Made by a program: the position numbers and the translations under genes
Notes under the pieces: model-generated
What the model saw: the letters and a program-made list of their open reading frames with translations, nothing else
Told to the model about the DNA's origin: nothing
Database searches by the model: none
Source: Actinomycetota bacterium
GTDB lineage: Bacteria > Actinomycetota > Thermoleophilia > Solirubrobacterales > Solirubrobacteraceae
Reading direction: 5' to 3'
NCBI GenBank assembly: GCA_005888335.1
Contig: VAWY01000194.1
Location: forward strand, 1-7,323
DNA: 7,323 nucleotides
Shown: positions 1 through 4,490 of the stretch, in pieces
How positions within the stretch are numbered: the first letter of the stretch is position 1
How the letters are laid out: each line of letters opens with the position of its first letter

Positions 1-105
1 CTCGGCGTGTCGGAGAGCCGCGTCTGCCAGATCCACGGGCAGATGAAGAAGACGCTGCGCCGCGCGCTGGCCGACGACGAGACGCTTTTCCAGCTGGTCG
101 CCTAG
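1..105 (+). CDS. fliA: RNA polymerase sigma factor, FliA/WhiG (sigma-28) family, C-terminal fragment
   Basis: Only the last 34 codons are in the window; the gene starts outside to the left. The frame ends in TAG at 103-105. The visible peptide begins LGVSESRVCQIHGQMKK, which matches the recognition helix of sigma region 4.2 in FliA/WhiG-type factors (typically GVTESRVSQ(I/L)H), followed by a helix that ends LRRAL and a short acidic tail. This region contacts the -35 element of flagellar and motility promoters. Its position next to rod, hook-junction and fliW/csrA genes supports a flagellar sigma factor over a SigB/SigF-type stress factor, but only region 4 is visible, so the exact subfamily is inferred. 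No flgM anti-sigma gene is seen in the window. Confidence 0.82.
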   Translation, partial: LGVSESRVCQIHGQMKKTLRRALADDETLFQLVA

Positions 106-140
106 CGGCCGCAAGACGTACCGACAGGACGGGACGGGAC

Positions 141-168
141 CGAGGGGCGCGGGCGACCGCGCCCCTCG
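141..168 (+). terminator. Strong GC stem-loop downstream of the sigma-factor gene
   Basis: A perfect 11-bp inverted repeat (arms 141-151 and 158-168, CGAGGGGCGCG / CGCGCCCCTCG) encloses a 6-nt loop, 36 bp after the sigma-factor stop codon. No run of T follows, so it is not a classical intrinsic terminator. Such U-less hairpins are common after genes in high-GC Actinobacteria. Termination or 3'-end protection of the fliA transcript is inferred. Confidence 0.6.
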
Positions 169-175
169 TCGTGGG

Positions 176-234
176 GATCGACTGCGTCGATGCGGATCGA
201 CTTCGTCGATCCGTCGCGCGAACTTCGTTCGCGC
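176..234. repeat. Cluster of three short hairpins with three-base loops
   Basis: Three perfect hairpins follow one another. The arms are 177-182/186-191 (6 bp, loop TGC), 193-201/205-213 (9 bp, loop TTC) and 216-223/227-234 (8 bp, loop TTC). The first two also form a 16-bp direct repeat (176-191 and 195-210) with one mismatch, offset by 19 bp. Read on the minus strand, every loop is GNA closed by a C-G pair (C-GCA-G, C-GAA-G, C-GAA-G). The stems differ from each other while loop and closing pair are kept. A second cluster with the same loop rule lies at 2772-2814. The function is unknown; the elements sit in non-coding DNA between the sigma gene and the oxidase remnant. Confidence 0.7.
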
Positions 235-310
235 CTCTCTGTGTGCGCGATCTCGCCTTGACAGTGCCTCCGCCGCTCCAAGAGGGTCGCCCAGACCCCG
301 ACCAAGGAGA

Positions 311-862
311 CTGCTCGCCCCGCTGCGCGAGGTCGCCCAGCCGGTGATGGACATGGTCCAGCCCATGCCGTACACCGCGCTGCAGAGCATGCTCGACGCC
401 GGCGGACCGACGGGGGTCAACGGCTACATGAAGGCGGAGTTCCTCGAGGAGCTCGACGACGCCGCGGTCGTCAAGCTCGCCGAGCACGGCGCGCGGCGGG
501 CGGGACCTATGGACCAGCTGCTGCTCGAGCCGCTGGGCGGGGCGATCACCCGGACGGGCGAGGACGAGACTGCGCTGGGCCGCCGCGACGTGCCGTGGTG
601 CTACCACGCGCTCGCGCTGTGGATGGAGCCCGACCAGGCGACCGCCGACACGCACCTGGCGTGGGCGCGGGGCCTGGCCGCGGACCTCGAGCCGCACACG
701 ACGACGGGCGTCTACCTCAACTACACGTCCGATGCCGGGGCCGAGCGCGTGCGCTCGTCCTACGGGCCGGACAAGTACGCGCGGCTGGTCGCGCTCAAGG
801 ACAAGTACGACCGGGGCAACCTGTTCCGGCTGAACCAGAACATCGCGCCGTCGCGCGCGTAG
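311..862 (+). pseudogene. C-terminal remnant of an FAD-linked (berberine-bridge-enzyme type) oxidase
   Basis: The frame encodes the C-terminal half of a BBE-like FAD-dependent oxidoreductase. Counting from a possible GTG start at 344, the landmarks are QPMPYTALQSMLDAG (residues 6-20), LEPLGGAI (61-68), YLNY (124-127), YGPDKYARLVALKDKYD (140-156) and NLFRLNQNI (159-167). The last three are typical of the BBE domain. Family members are usually about 450 residues or more and carry an N-terminal FAD-binding domain; that half is absent here. Family-like residues (LLAPLREVAQPV) appear to continue upstream of the GTG to about 311, and further upstream the frame becomes Arg/Pro-rich with no resemblance to the family. 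This points to a 5'-truncated gene rather than a short functional protein. An AAGGAG at 304-309 is too far from the GTG (344) or ATG (347) to be a convincing ribosome site. The remaining frame is intact to TAG at 860-862, so the truncation may be fairly recent. An independent small protein is possible but less likely. Confidence 0.72.
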
Positions 863-883
863 GTCGCCCGCGCGAGGGCGGGG

Positions 884-932
884 GTCCCCGGCACCCAGCG
901 GCGTGGGCCACCGTGGCGCCTCTGCCGGGGGC
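884..932. terminator. Large palindrome between converging transcripts, probable bidirectional terminator
   Basis: CCCCGGCA (886-893) pairs perfectly with TGCCGGGG (923-930), and the stem can be extended by a G-U wobble and a G-C pair to 884-932. The interior holds a smaller hairpin, CCCA (894-897) with TGGG (904-907). It lies between the end of the plus-strand oxidase remnant (862) and the end of the minus-strand small gene (935), where both transcripts need to stop. A further small stem, CGCCC/GGGCG (865-869/876-880), sits directly after the oxidase stop. No U-tract is present. The terminator role is inferred from position and structure. Confidence 0.5.
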
Positions 933-934
933 GC

Positions 935-1114
935 TCAAGCCGGTCGCTGGCGGGCCAGGATCAGGTCCGCCAGCGCGTCGGCGAGCTGCGCGCAGCGGTC
1001 GAAGCGCGCGTCGAAGGGCCCGGCGACCGCCTCGATGTCGCGCTGCGGCAGGCCGAAGTCGCGGGCCGCCTTGAGGATCGCCAGATAGCGCAGCACGGGG
1101 TTGCCCGCCACCAT
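935..1114 (-). CDS. Small protein of unknown function (59 aa), third gene of the fliK-like/fhlB operon
   Basis: A minus-strand frame runs from ATG (1114-1112) to TGA (937-935). I do not recognise the product. It starts MVAGNPVLRYLAILKAARD, continues with FGLPQRDIEAVAGPFDARFD and ends in a helix-like stretch with LADALADLILARQ. It has one Cys, no signal peptide and no clear membrane segment, and looks like two or three amphipathic helices. Coding status rests mainly on composition: 56 of 59 sense codons end in G or C, the pattern of the neighbouring real genes. It begins 31 bp after the fhlB stop, in the same direction, and ends just before the probable bidirectional terminator. No good Shine-Dalgarno precedes the ATG; the second codon is GTG, so the exact start is uncertain. 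A role in flagellar export alongside FliK-like and FhlB is only suggested by position. Confidence 0.62.
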   Translation of the reverse strand: MVAGNPVLRYLAILKAARDFGLPQRDIEAVAGPFDARFDRCAQLADALADLILARQRPA

Positions 1115-1145
1115 GGGTGACGGTGTACCCGGGCGCGGGGCGCCG

Positions 1146-1427
1146 CTATGCCGCGCGGCGCCCGAGGTCGCGCAGGTCGACGCGGTGGGCCCAGATGAGC
1201 GTCTCCGCGACGGCGAGCCAGAGCTCCTCCGGGATCTCGGCCTGCAGCTCGAGGCGCGCGAGGGCGTCGGCCAGCGCGGCGTCGTCGCGGATCGGCACGC
1301 CGGCGGCCCTGGCCTCCTCGATGATGCGCTTCGCGATCTCGCCGCGGCCGGCGGCGACGACCTTGGGCGCGCCGGTGCCGTCGTAGCGCAGGGCGGCCGC
1401 GCGCCGCTCGGCGTCAGGCCGAGACAT
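1146..1427 (-). CDS. fhlB: FhlB-type protein: FlhB C-terminal (export switch) domain paralogue
   Basis: The 93-aa product matches the cytoplasmic C-terminal domain of the type III export switch protein FlhB (EscU/YscU/HrcU family) without its membrane part. Visible landmarks are AAALRYDGTGAPKVVAAGRG (residues 10-29), AKRIIEEARAAGVPI (32-46), ALADALARLELQAEIPEELW (51-70) and AVAETLIWAHRV (72-83). In full FlhB the autocleavage motif NPTH lies directly before the YAVALRYD segment; here that place reads AERRAAALRYD, so the protein resembles the post-cleavage fragment and should not self-cleave. B. subtilis YlqH is the best-known relative and FhlB can partly replace the FlhB C-domain in other bacteria. 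The ATG at 1427 is chosen because GGAGG lies 6 nt upstream; a longer frame to 1550 overlaps the preceding gene in another frame and lacks family similarity. The start overlaps the end of the fliK-like gene by 14 bp, indicating translational coupling. Confidence 0.88.
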   Translation of the reverse strand: MSRPDAERRAAALRYDGTGAPKVVAAGRGEIAKRIIEEARAAGVPIRDDAALADALARLELQAEIPEELWLAVAETLIWAHRVDLRDLGRRAA

Positions 1428-2034
1428 CGAGCACCTCCGCGTGGGCGACGACGTCGACGGTCGCGGGACGGCCGAGCGCGCCGGTGAGCGCGGCGCGCAG
1501 GTCGCCGCTCGCCGCCCGCAGCCGCTGAGCGACCTCGCCGGCGGGCACATGGGCGACGGCGCGGACGGCGCCGCCCTCGAGCGTGAGCGCGAGGTCGACG
1601 CGCCCGAGACCGGCGCTCTCGTAGCGCAGCGTCACGGTCGAGCGCCCGCGCGCGGCCCGGGACGGGTCGGTCCCGCCGTCGGGGTCAGGCGCCTCCAGGA
1701 GCAGTCGGGCCGCTGCGCCGCCGGGCAGCGCGACCGCGACCGTCGGCACCGGCGCCGCCGGCGCGGCGGGCGCCTGAGCCGCCGGCGCCTCGGGCGCCTG
1801 GTCGACCACCTGGAGCACGAGCCGCTCGGCGCTCGCCTCGCGGACCTTGAGCCGCACGAGCGCGCCGGGCTCGAGCCCCGGCGGCAGCGTCGCCGCCAGA
1901 CGGACGCCGGCGAGCATGATCGCGCCGCCCTTGAGCACGCGGCCGGGCAGCACCGCGCCCTCGCGCAGCGGCTGCTCCTGCGGCCGCGCGCCCATGCCGG
2001 CAAGCGCCTTCAGCAAGACAAGCTGGACGTCCAT
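1414..2034 (-). CDS. FliK-like flagellar hook-length control family protein
   Basis: The product has 206 aa. Residues 24-77 form a beta-rich N-terminal segment (REGAVLPGRVLKGG, LPPGLEPGALVRLKV). An Ala/Pro-rich linker follows at about 80-98. The C-terminal part, about 132-196, resembles the FliK C-terminal (Flg_hook) domain: LRYESAGLGRVDLALTLEGG, then AGEVAQRLRAASGDLRAAL and a final VDVV strand. FliK senses hook length and triggers the FlhB specificity switch. At 206 aa it is short for a true molecular ruler, and the fused order fliK-like then fhlB matches B. subtilis ylqG-ylqH, so it may be the YlqG-type paralogue rather than the main FliK. The start ATG at 2034 has GAGG 4 nt upstream. It is transcribed divergently from flgF, 44 bp away. 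Identification rests on C-domain pattern and context; no search was run. Confidence 0.7.
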   Translation of the reverse strand: MDVQLVLLKALAGMGARPQEQPLREGAVLPGRVLKGGAIMLAGVRLAATLPPGLEPGALVRLKVREASAERLVLQVVDQAPEAPAAQAPAAPAAPVPTVAVALPGGAAARLLLEAPDPDGGTDPSRAARGRSTVTLRYESAGLGRVDLALTLEGGAVRAVAHVPAGEVAQRLRAASGDLRAALTGALGRPATVDVVAHAEVLDVSA

Positions 2035-2078
2035 GTCGCCTCAAAGATCGGCCGCAACGGCCGACCACTGCAGTCGAG
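2035..2078. promoter_or_regulatory. Divergent intergenic region with palindrome and weak sigma-28-like match
   Basis: These 44 bp separate the fliK-like gene (minus) and flgF (plus), so promoters for both directions should lie here or inside the genes. A perfect 7-bp palindrome (arms 2048-2054 and 2058-2064, TCGGCCG/CGGCCGA, loop CAA) is centred in it. On the plus strand CAAA (2042-2045) is followed after 14 nt by GCCGACCA (2060-2067), close to the sigma-28 pattern TAAA-N15-GCCGATAT. The minus strand carries GCCGATCT in the mirrored arm but no TAAA at the right distance. If the plus match is real, transcription would start almost at the flgF ATG (2079), giving a leaderless or nearly leaderless message, which fits the lack of a Shine-Dalgarno there. 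Confidence 0.3.
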
Positions 2079-2765
2079 ATGGACCGCGGCCTCTACATCG
2101 CCGCCTCGGGGATGCTCTCCGAGATGGCCCGCCAGGACCTCCTGGCCAACGACCTCGCCAACGCGTCGACGCCTGGCTACAAGGCCGACCGCGCCGAGCA
2201 GCGCTCGTTCGCCGACGTGCTGCTGAGCAACACGCGGACCGGCGCGCCGGTCGGCCCGATCGGGACCGGCTCGGCGATCGTCAAGCAGGGCACCGACCTC
2301 AGCGGCGCGCCGCTCAAGGACACCGGCGAGCCGCTCGACTTCGCCATCGCCGGCGACGGCTTCTTCGCCGTCCGCACCCCGCAGGGCCAGCGCTTCACGC
2401 GCAACGGCTCGTTCCAGACGGCGGCCAACGGGCAGCTGACCGACCAGCTCGGCAACGCCGTGCTCGACAAGCAGGGCCAGCCGATCACCGTCGGCGCCGA
2501 CGGGACCGTCGCGCCGGCCAGCCTGGGCGTCTTCGCCGTCACCGGCCCGCGCAAGGCCGGCGACAACCTCTTCACGGGCACCGCCGCCGGCCAGGCCACC
2601 GGACAGGCGCGCTCGGGCGCGCTCGAGGACTCCGGCGTCGACCCCGCGCGGGCGATGATCGACATGATCGCCTCGCTGCGCGCCTTCGAGTCCGGCCAGA
2701 AGGCCATCCAGACCATCGACGCCACGCTCGATCAGGCGGCGACGAAGGTCGGCTCCACGGCGTAG
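2079..2765 (+). CDS. flgF: Flagellar basal-body rod protein FlgF (FlgF/FlhO type)
   Basis: The 228-aa product has the flagellar rod/hook N-terminal signature MDRGLYIAASGM (residues 1-12) and NDLANASTPGYKAD (24-37). The mid part reads GDGFFAVRTPQGQRFTRNGSF, the central FlgF/FlgG domain. The C-terminal basal-body domain (RAMIDMIASLRAFESGQKAI, then IDATLDQA) matches FlgE/F/G family ends. The protein is exported by the flagellar type III system and forms part of the rod; coiled-coil ends pack in the rod core. MDR(S/G)LYIAMSGM-type starts are typical of FlgF, while the next gene carries the FlgG-type start. Monoderm relatives are often named FlhO/FlhP. The ATG at 2079 fits the family start exactly, but no clear ribosome site precedes it. 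Confidence 0.9.
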   Translation: MDRGLYIAASGMLSEMARQDLLANDLANASTPGYKADRAEQRSFADVLLSNTRTGAPVGPIGTGSAIVKQGTDLSGAPLKDTGEPLDFAIAGDGFFAVRTPQGQRFTRNGSFQTAANGQLTDQLGNAVLDKQGQPITVGADGTVAPASLGVFAVTGPRKAGDNLFTGTAAGQATGQARSGALEDSGVDPARAMIDMIASLRAFESGQKAIQTIDATLDQAATKVGSTA

Positions 2766-2771
2766 CCGTGT

Positions 2772-2814
2772 CGAGTTCGCGAAGCGAACTCGCAAGCGAC
2801 CGCGAAGCGGTCGC
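2772..2814. repeat. Pair of short hairpins with GAA triloops
   Basis: Two perfect hairpins start 7 bp after the flgF stop codon: arms 2772-2780/2784-2792 (9 bp) and 2796-2803/2807-2814 (8 bp), both with loop GAA closed by a C-G pair. Both centres read GCGAAGC, which is known as an exceptionally stable DNA mini-hairpin sequence. The stems are unrelated outside the core. The orientation is opposite to the cluster at 176-234, where the GNA loop is read on the minus strand. They could act as transcript-end or stability signals between flgF and flgG, or be copies of a small dispersed repeat. The function is not known. Confidence 0.7.
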
Positions 2815-2824
2815 CCACGACGTA

Positions 2825-2920
2825 GGACGAGCGTCCAGTCGGCCCTCAACCAGGGCCCGGCGCGACCGACTACCGGGTTGACCAAGACCCGAGATCGGCT
2901 GGACCGCCTCGTGCGGAGGC
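2825..2920 (+). promoter_or_regulatory. Hairpin-rich leader between flgF and flgG
   Basis: After the two GAA hairpins, the rest of the 175-bp spacer contains a chain of further stems: GGAC/GTCC (2825-2828/2833-2836), GGCCCT/AGGGCC (2841-2846/2852-2857, loop CAACC), CGGGT/ACCCG (2874-2878/2887-2891) and GCCTC/GAGGC (2906-2910/2916-2920). AGTCGG (2837-2842) could instead pair with CCGACT (2866-2871), an alternative fold. The last stem ends 10 nt before the flgG Shine-Dalgarno. The downstream genes are packed with at most 17 bp between them as far as fliW, so this spacer stands out. A structured 5' leader or attenuator controlling flgG onward is inferred; I do not recognise a known riboswitch class. 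Confidence 0.4.
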
Positions 2921-2930
2921 CGGGCTCTCC

Positions 2931-2943
2931 AGGAGACCCATTG
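2931..2943 (+). promoter_or_regulatory. Ribosome-binding site fixing a TTG start for flgG
   Basis: AGGAG at 2931-2935 lies 5 nt before TTG (2941-2943). This TTG begins the peptide (M)LEGMYSAAAGM, the usual FlgG N-terminus. A longer start at TTG 2878 would add 21 residues (beginning MTKTRDRLDRLV) that do not belong to the family and would translate through the hairpin region. Confidence 0.75.
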
Positions 2944-3669
2944 CTCGAAGGCATGTACTCCGCCGCGGCCGGGATGGCCGCGCAGCAGCAGCGCATCGAC
3001 GCGCTGAGCAACGACCTCGCCAACGTCAACACGACGGGCTACAAGCGCGTGCGCGTCGCCTTCCGCGACCTGCTCTACACGCCGACCGGCCCGGGCGCCG
3101 CGCGCGGCGTGGGCTCGGGCGCCGGCGCCGCGGCCGTCCAGGTCGGACGCAGCTCGGAAGAGGGCACGATCCAGCAGACCGACCGTCCGCTCGACCTCGC
3201 CCTCGACGGCTCCGGCTACCTCGAGGTCACCGACGCCAACGGCCGCCGGCTGCTCACGCGCGACGGCTCGCTGCAGCGCCGCCCCAACGGTCGCCTGGTC
3301 ACGAGCACCGGCGCCGACACCGGCATCACGGTCCCGGCGGGCGTCGCCGACGACCAGGTGAGCATCGGTCCCGACGGCACGGTGCGCGCCGGCAACCGCT
3401 CGCTCGGGCGCCTGCGCCTCGTCGACGTCCGCGCGCCCGAGGGCCTGCAGGCCCAGGGCGACAACCTCTTCCTCCCGACCGCGGCCAGCGGCGCCCCCGT
3501 GGCGGCGCGCGGCACCACGGTCCAGCAGCATGTCCTCGAGGGCGCCAACGTCGACCTCGCCGGCGCGATGACCGACCTCATCGACGCGCAGCGCGGCTAC
3601 GAGATGGCCTCCAAGGCGATCACGACCCAGGACCGGCTGATGGAGATCGCCAACGGGGTCAAGCGATGA
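2941..3669 (+). CDS. flgG: Flagellar basal-body rod protein FlgG (FlgG/FlhP type)
   Basis: The 242-aa product starts at TTG 2941, giving (M)LEGMYSAAAGM (1-12) and NDLANVNTTGYKR (24-36), the conserved rod/hook N-terminal helix and signature. The central domain shows GSGYLEVTDANGRRLLTRDG. The C-terminus has NVDLAGAMTDLIDAQRGYEMASKAI followed by TTQDRLMEIAN, typical of FlgG. The protein is exported and polymerises as the distal rod that passes through the cell wall and carries the hook. E. coli FlgG is about 260 aa, so the length is slightly short but normal for monoderms. The end overlaps the flgJ start as ATGA. No flgH or flgI follows, as expected for a cell without an outer membrane. Confidence 0.92.
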   Translation: MLEGMYSAAAGMAAQQQRIDALSNDLANVNTTGYKRVRVAFRDLLYTPTGPGAARGVGSGAGAAAVQVGRSSEEGTIQQTDRPLDLALDGSGYLEVTDANGRRLLTRDGSLQRRPNGRLVTSTGADTGITVPAGVADDQVSIGPDGTVRAGNRSLGRLRLVDVRAPEGLQAQGDNLFLPTAASGAPVAARGTTVQQHVLEGANVDLAGAMTDLIDAQRGYEMASKAITTQDRLMEIANGVKR

Positions 3670-3956
3670 GCGTCTCCGGCCTGCCGCCGATCGACCGCAG
3701 CCTGCTGCCCGCCGACGTGCGCAACGGCTCGCCCGAGCGGCGCAAGACCTACACCGCGGCGCTCGGCTTCGAGCGCATGCTGGTGACCCAGCTCGCCAAG
3801 TCGCTCTCGCAGACCGCACAGGACGACGACGAGAGCGCCGACGCGGCGACGAGCACCTACCGCGACCTGCTTCCGGGCGCTCTGGCCGACGGCATCGTCG
3901 CCGGCGGCGGCCTCGGCCTGGCCCGCGAGCTCGTGCCGGCGGAGAAGACCGCATGA
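3666..3956 (+). CDS. flgJ: FlgJ-type rod-binding protein (N-terminal domain only)
   Basis: The 96-aa product carries the rod-binding domain pattern: RRKTYTAALGFERMLVTQLAKSL (residues 25-47), an acidic low-complexity stretch (QDDDESADA) and TYRDLLPGALADGIVAGGGLGLARELV (64-90). In enterobacterial FlgJ this domain assists rod assembly and is followed by a muramidase domain. Here the muramidase is absent, as in many monoderm and non-enterobacterial relatives, so a separate cell-wall hydrolase would be needed. It lies directly after flgG in the place usual for flgJ. The start codon overlaps the flgG stop (ATGA) and the end overlaps the flgN start in the same way, which predicts translational coupling. 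GGGG at 3655-3658 is a weak ribosome site. Confidence 0.8.
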   Translation: MSVSGLPPIDRSLLPADVRNGSPERRKTYTAALGFERMLVTQLAKSLSQTAQDDDESADAATSTYRDLLPGALADGIVAGGGLGLARELVPAEKTA

Positions 3957-4486
3957 GCGCCCTCCTCGACTCGACGCTCGGCCCCGCCGTCCTCGGCCAC
4001 CTCGACAGCCAGCTGGCCTCCGCCCGCAGGCTGCTCGACCTCGTCCTGCGCCAGGGCCAGGCCATCCGCGGCCAGGACGTCGAGAGCGTCCTCGCGCGGC
4101 TCGGCGAGATCCAGGGCGAGATGGAGGCCCGCGGCCGGCTCGAGGCCGACCGCACCCGCCTGCTCGGGCAGGCAGGCGCGGCGCTCGGCCTGCCCGCCCA
4201 TGCCGTCACGCTCGACGCGCTGACCTCGCTGATGTCGCCCGCCGACGGCCGCGGCGCCCTGGAGCGCAGCGGCGAGCTGCGCGGCCTGCTCGGCGAGGTC
4301 GCCCGCGAGCACGGCGTCAACCGCGCCCTGATGCGCCAGGAGCTCGCCTTCCTCGACCACCTGACCCGGCTGATGGGCGCGGCCTCGGACACCGGCTACC
4401 GCCCGCCCGCCGAGGCCGGCGCCGCCCACCTGCCCGCCGCGACCCCGCGCGCCGCCGCGCTGCGGACGCTCGACCTCCAGGCGTGA
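3953..4486 (+). CDS. flgN: FlgN-like export chaperone for FlgK/FlgL
   Basis: The 177-aa product is rich in heptad-like helices: LASARRLLDLVLRQGQAIRG, then VESVLARLGEIQGEMEARGR and a third long helix including LMRQELAFLDHLTRLMG. This matches the FlgN family, soluble all-helical cytoplasmic chaperones that bind the C-termini of FlgK and FlgL and deliver them to the export gate. Sequence conservation in this family is low, so the call depends on helical pattern, length (E. coli FlgN about 140 aa) and its position immediately before flgK, as in B. subtilis. The last 30 residues are Ala/Pro-rich and probably disordered. GGAGA at 3941-3945 gives a good ribosome site. In B. subtilis flgM precedes flgN, but no flgM is found here. 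Confidence 0.75.
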   Translation: MSALLDSTLGPAVLGHLDSQLASARRLLDLVLRQGQAIRGQDVESVLARLGEIQGEMEARGRLEADRTRLLGQAGAALGLPAHAVTLDALTSLMSPADGRGALERSGELRGLLGEVAREHGVNRALMRQELAFLDHLTRLMGAASDTGYRPPAEAGAAHLPAATPRAAALRTLDLQA

Positions 4487-4490
4487 CGCG

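Noticed and set aside
176..234. CRISPR array
   Set aside because: The repeats are short, perfect self-complementary hairpins with differing stems and no spacer pattern; no cas gene is present.
258..263. Perfect -35 box TTGACA upstream of the oxidase remnant
   Set aside because: No -10-like hexamer is found 16-18 bp downstream (the region reads AAGAGGGT), so a promoter call is not supported.
595..1074. Plus-strand open frame continuing past the oxidase remnant
   Set aside because: It is out of phase with the recognisable oxidase frame and antisense to the small minus-strand gene; its product is low-complexity Arg/Ala/Pro/Gly.
1428..1550. Longer fhlB start near 1550
   Set aside because: The extension is antiphase within the fliK-like gene, Arg/Pro/Ser-rich and unlike FlhB, while ATG 1427 has GGAGG 6 nt upstream.
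2878..2940. Longer flgG start at TTG 2878
   Set aside because: The extra residues do not fit FlgG, they cross the hairpin region, and TTG 2941 has AGGAG at good spacing and the family N-terminus.
2766..2940. c-di-GMP (GEMM) or other known riboswitch
   Set aside because: The conserved GEMM sequence blocks are absent; only generic stems are visible, so no known class is claimed.
2572..4392. 606-codon open frame on the minus strand across flgG-flgN
   Set aside because: It is a Ser/Arg-rich antisense shadow of four well-supported plus-strand genes.
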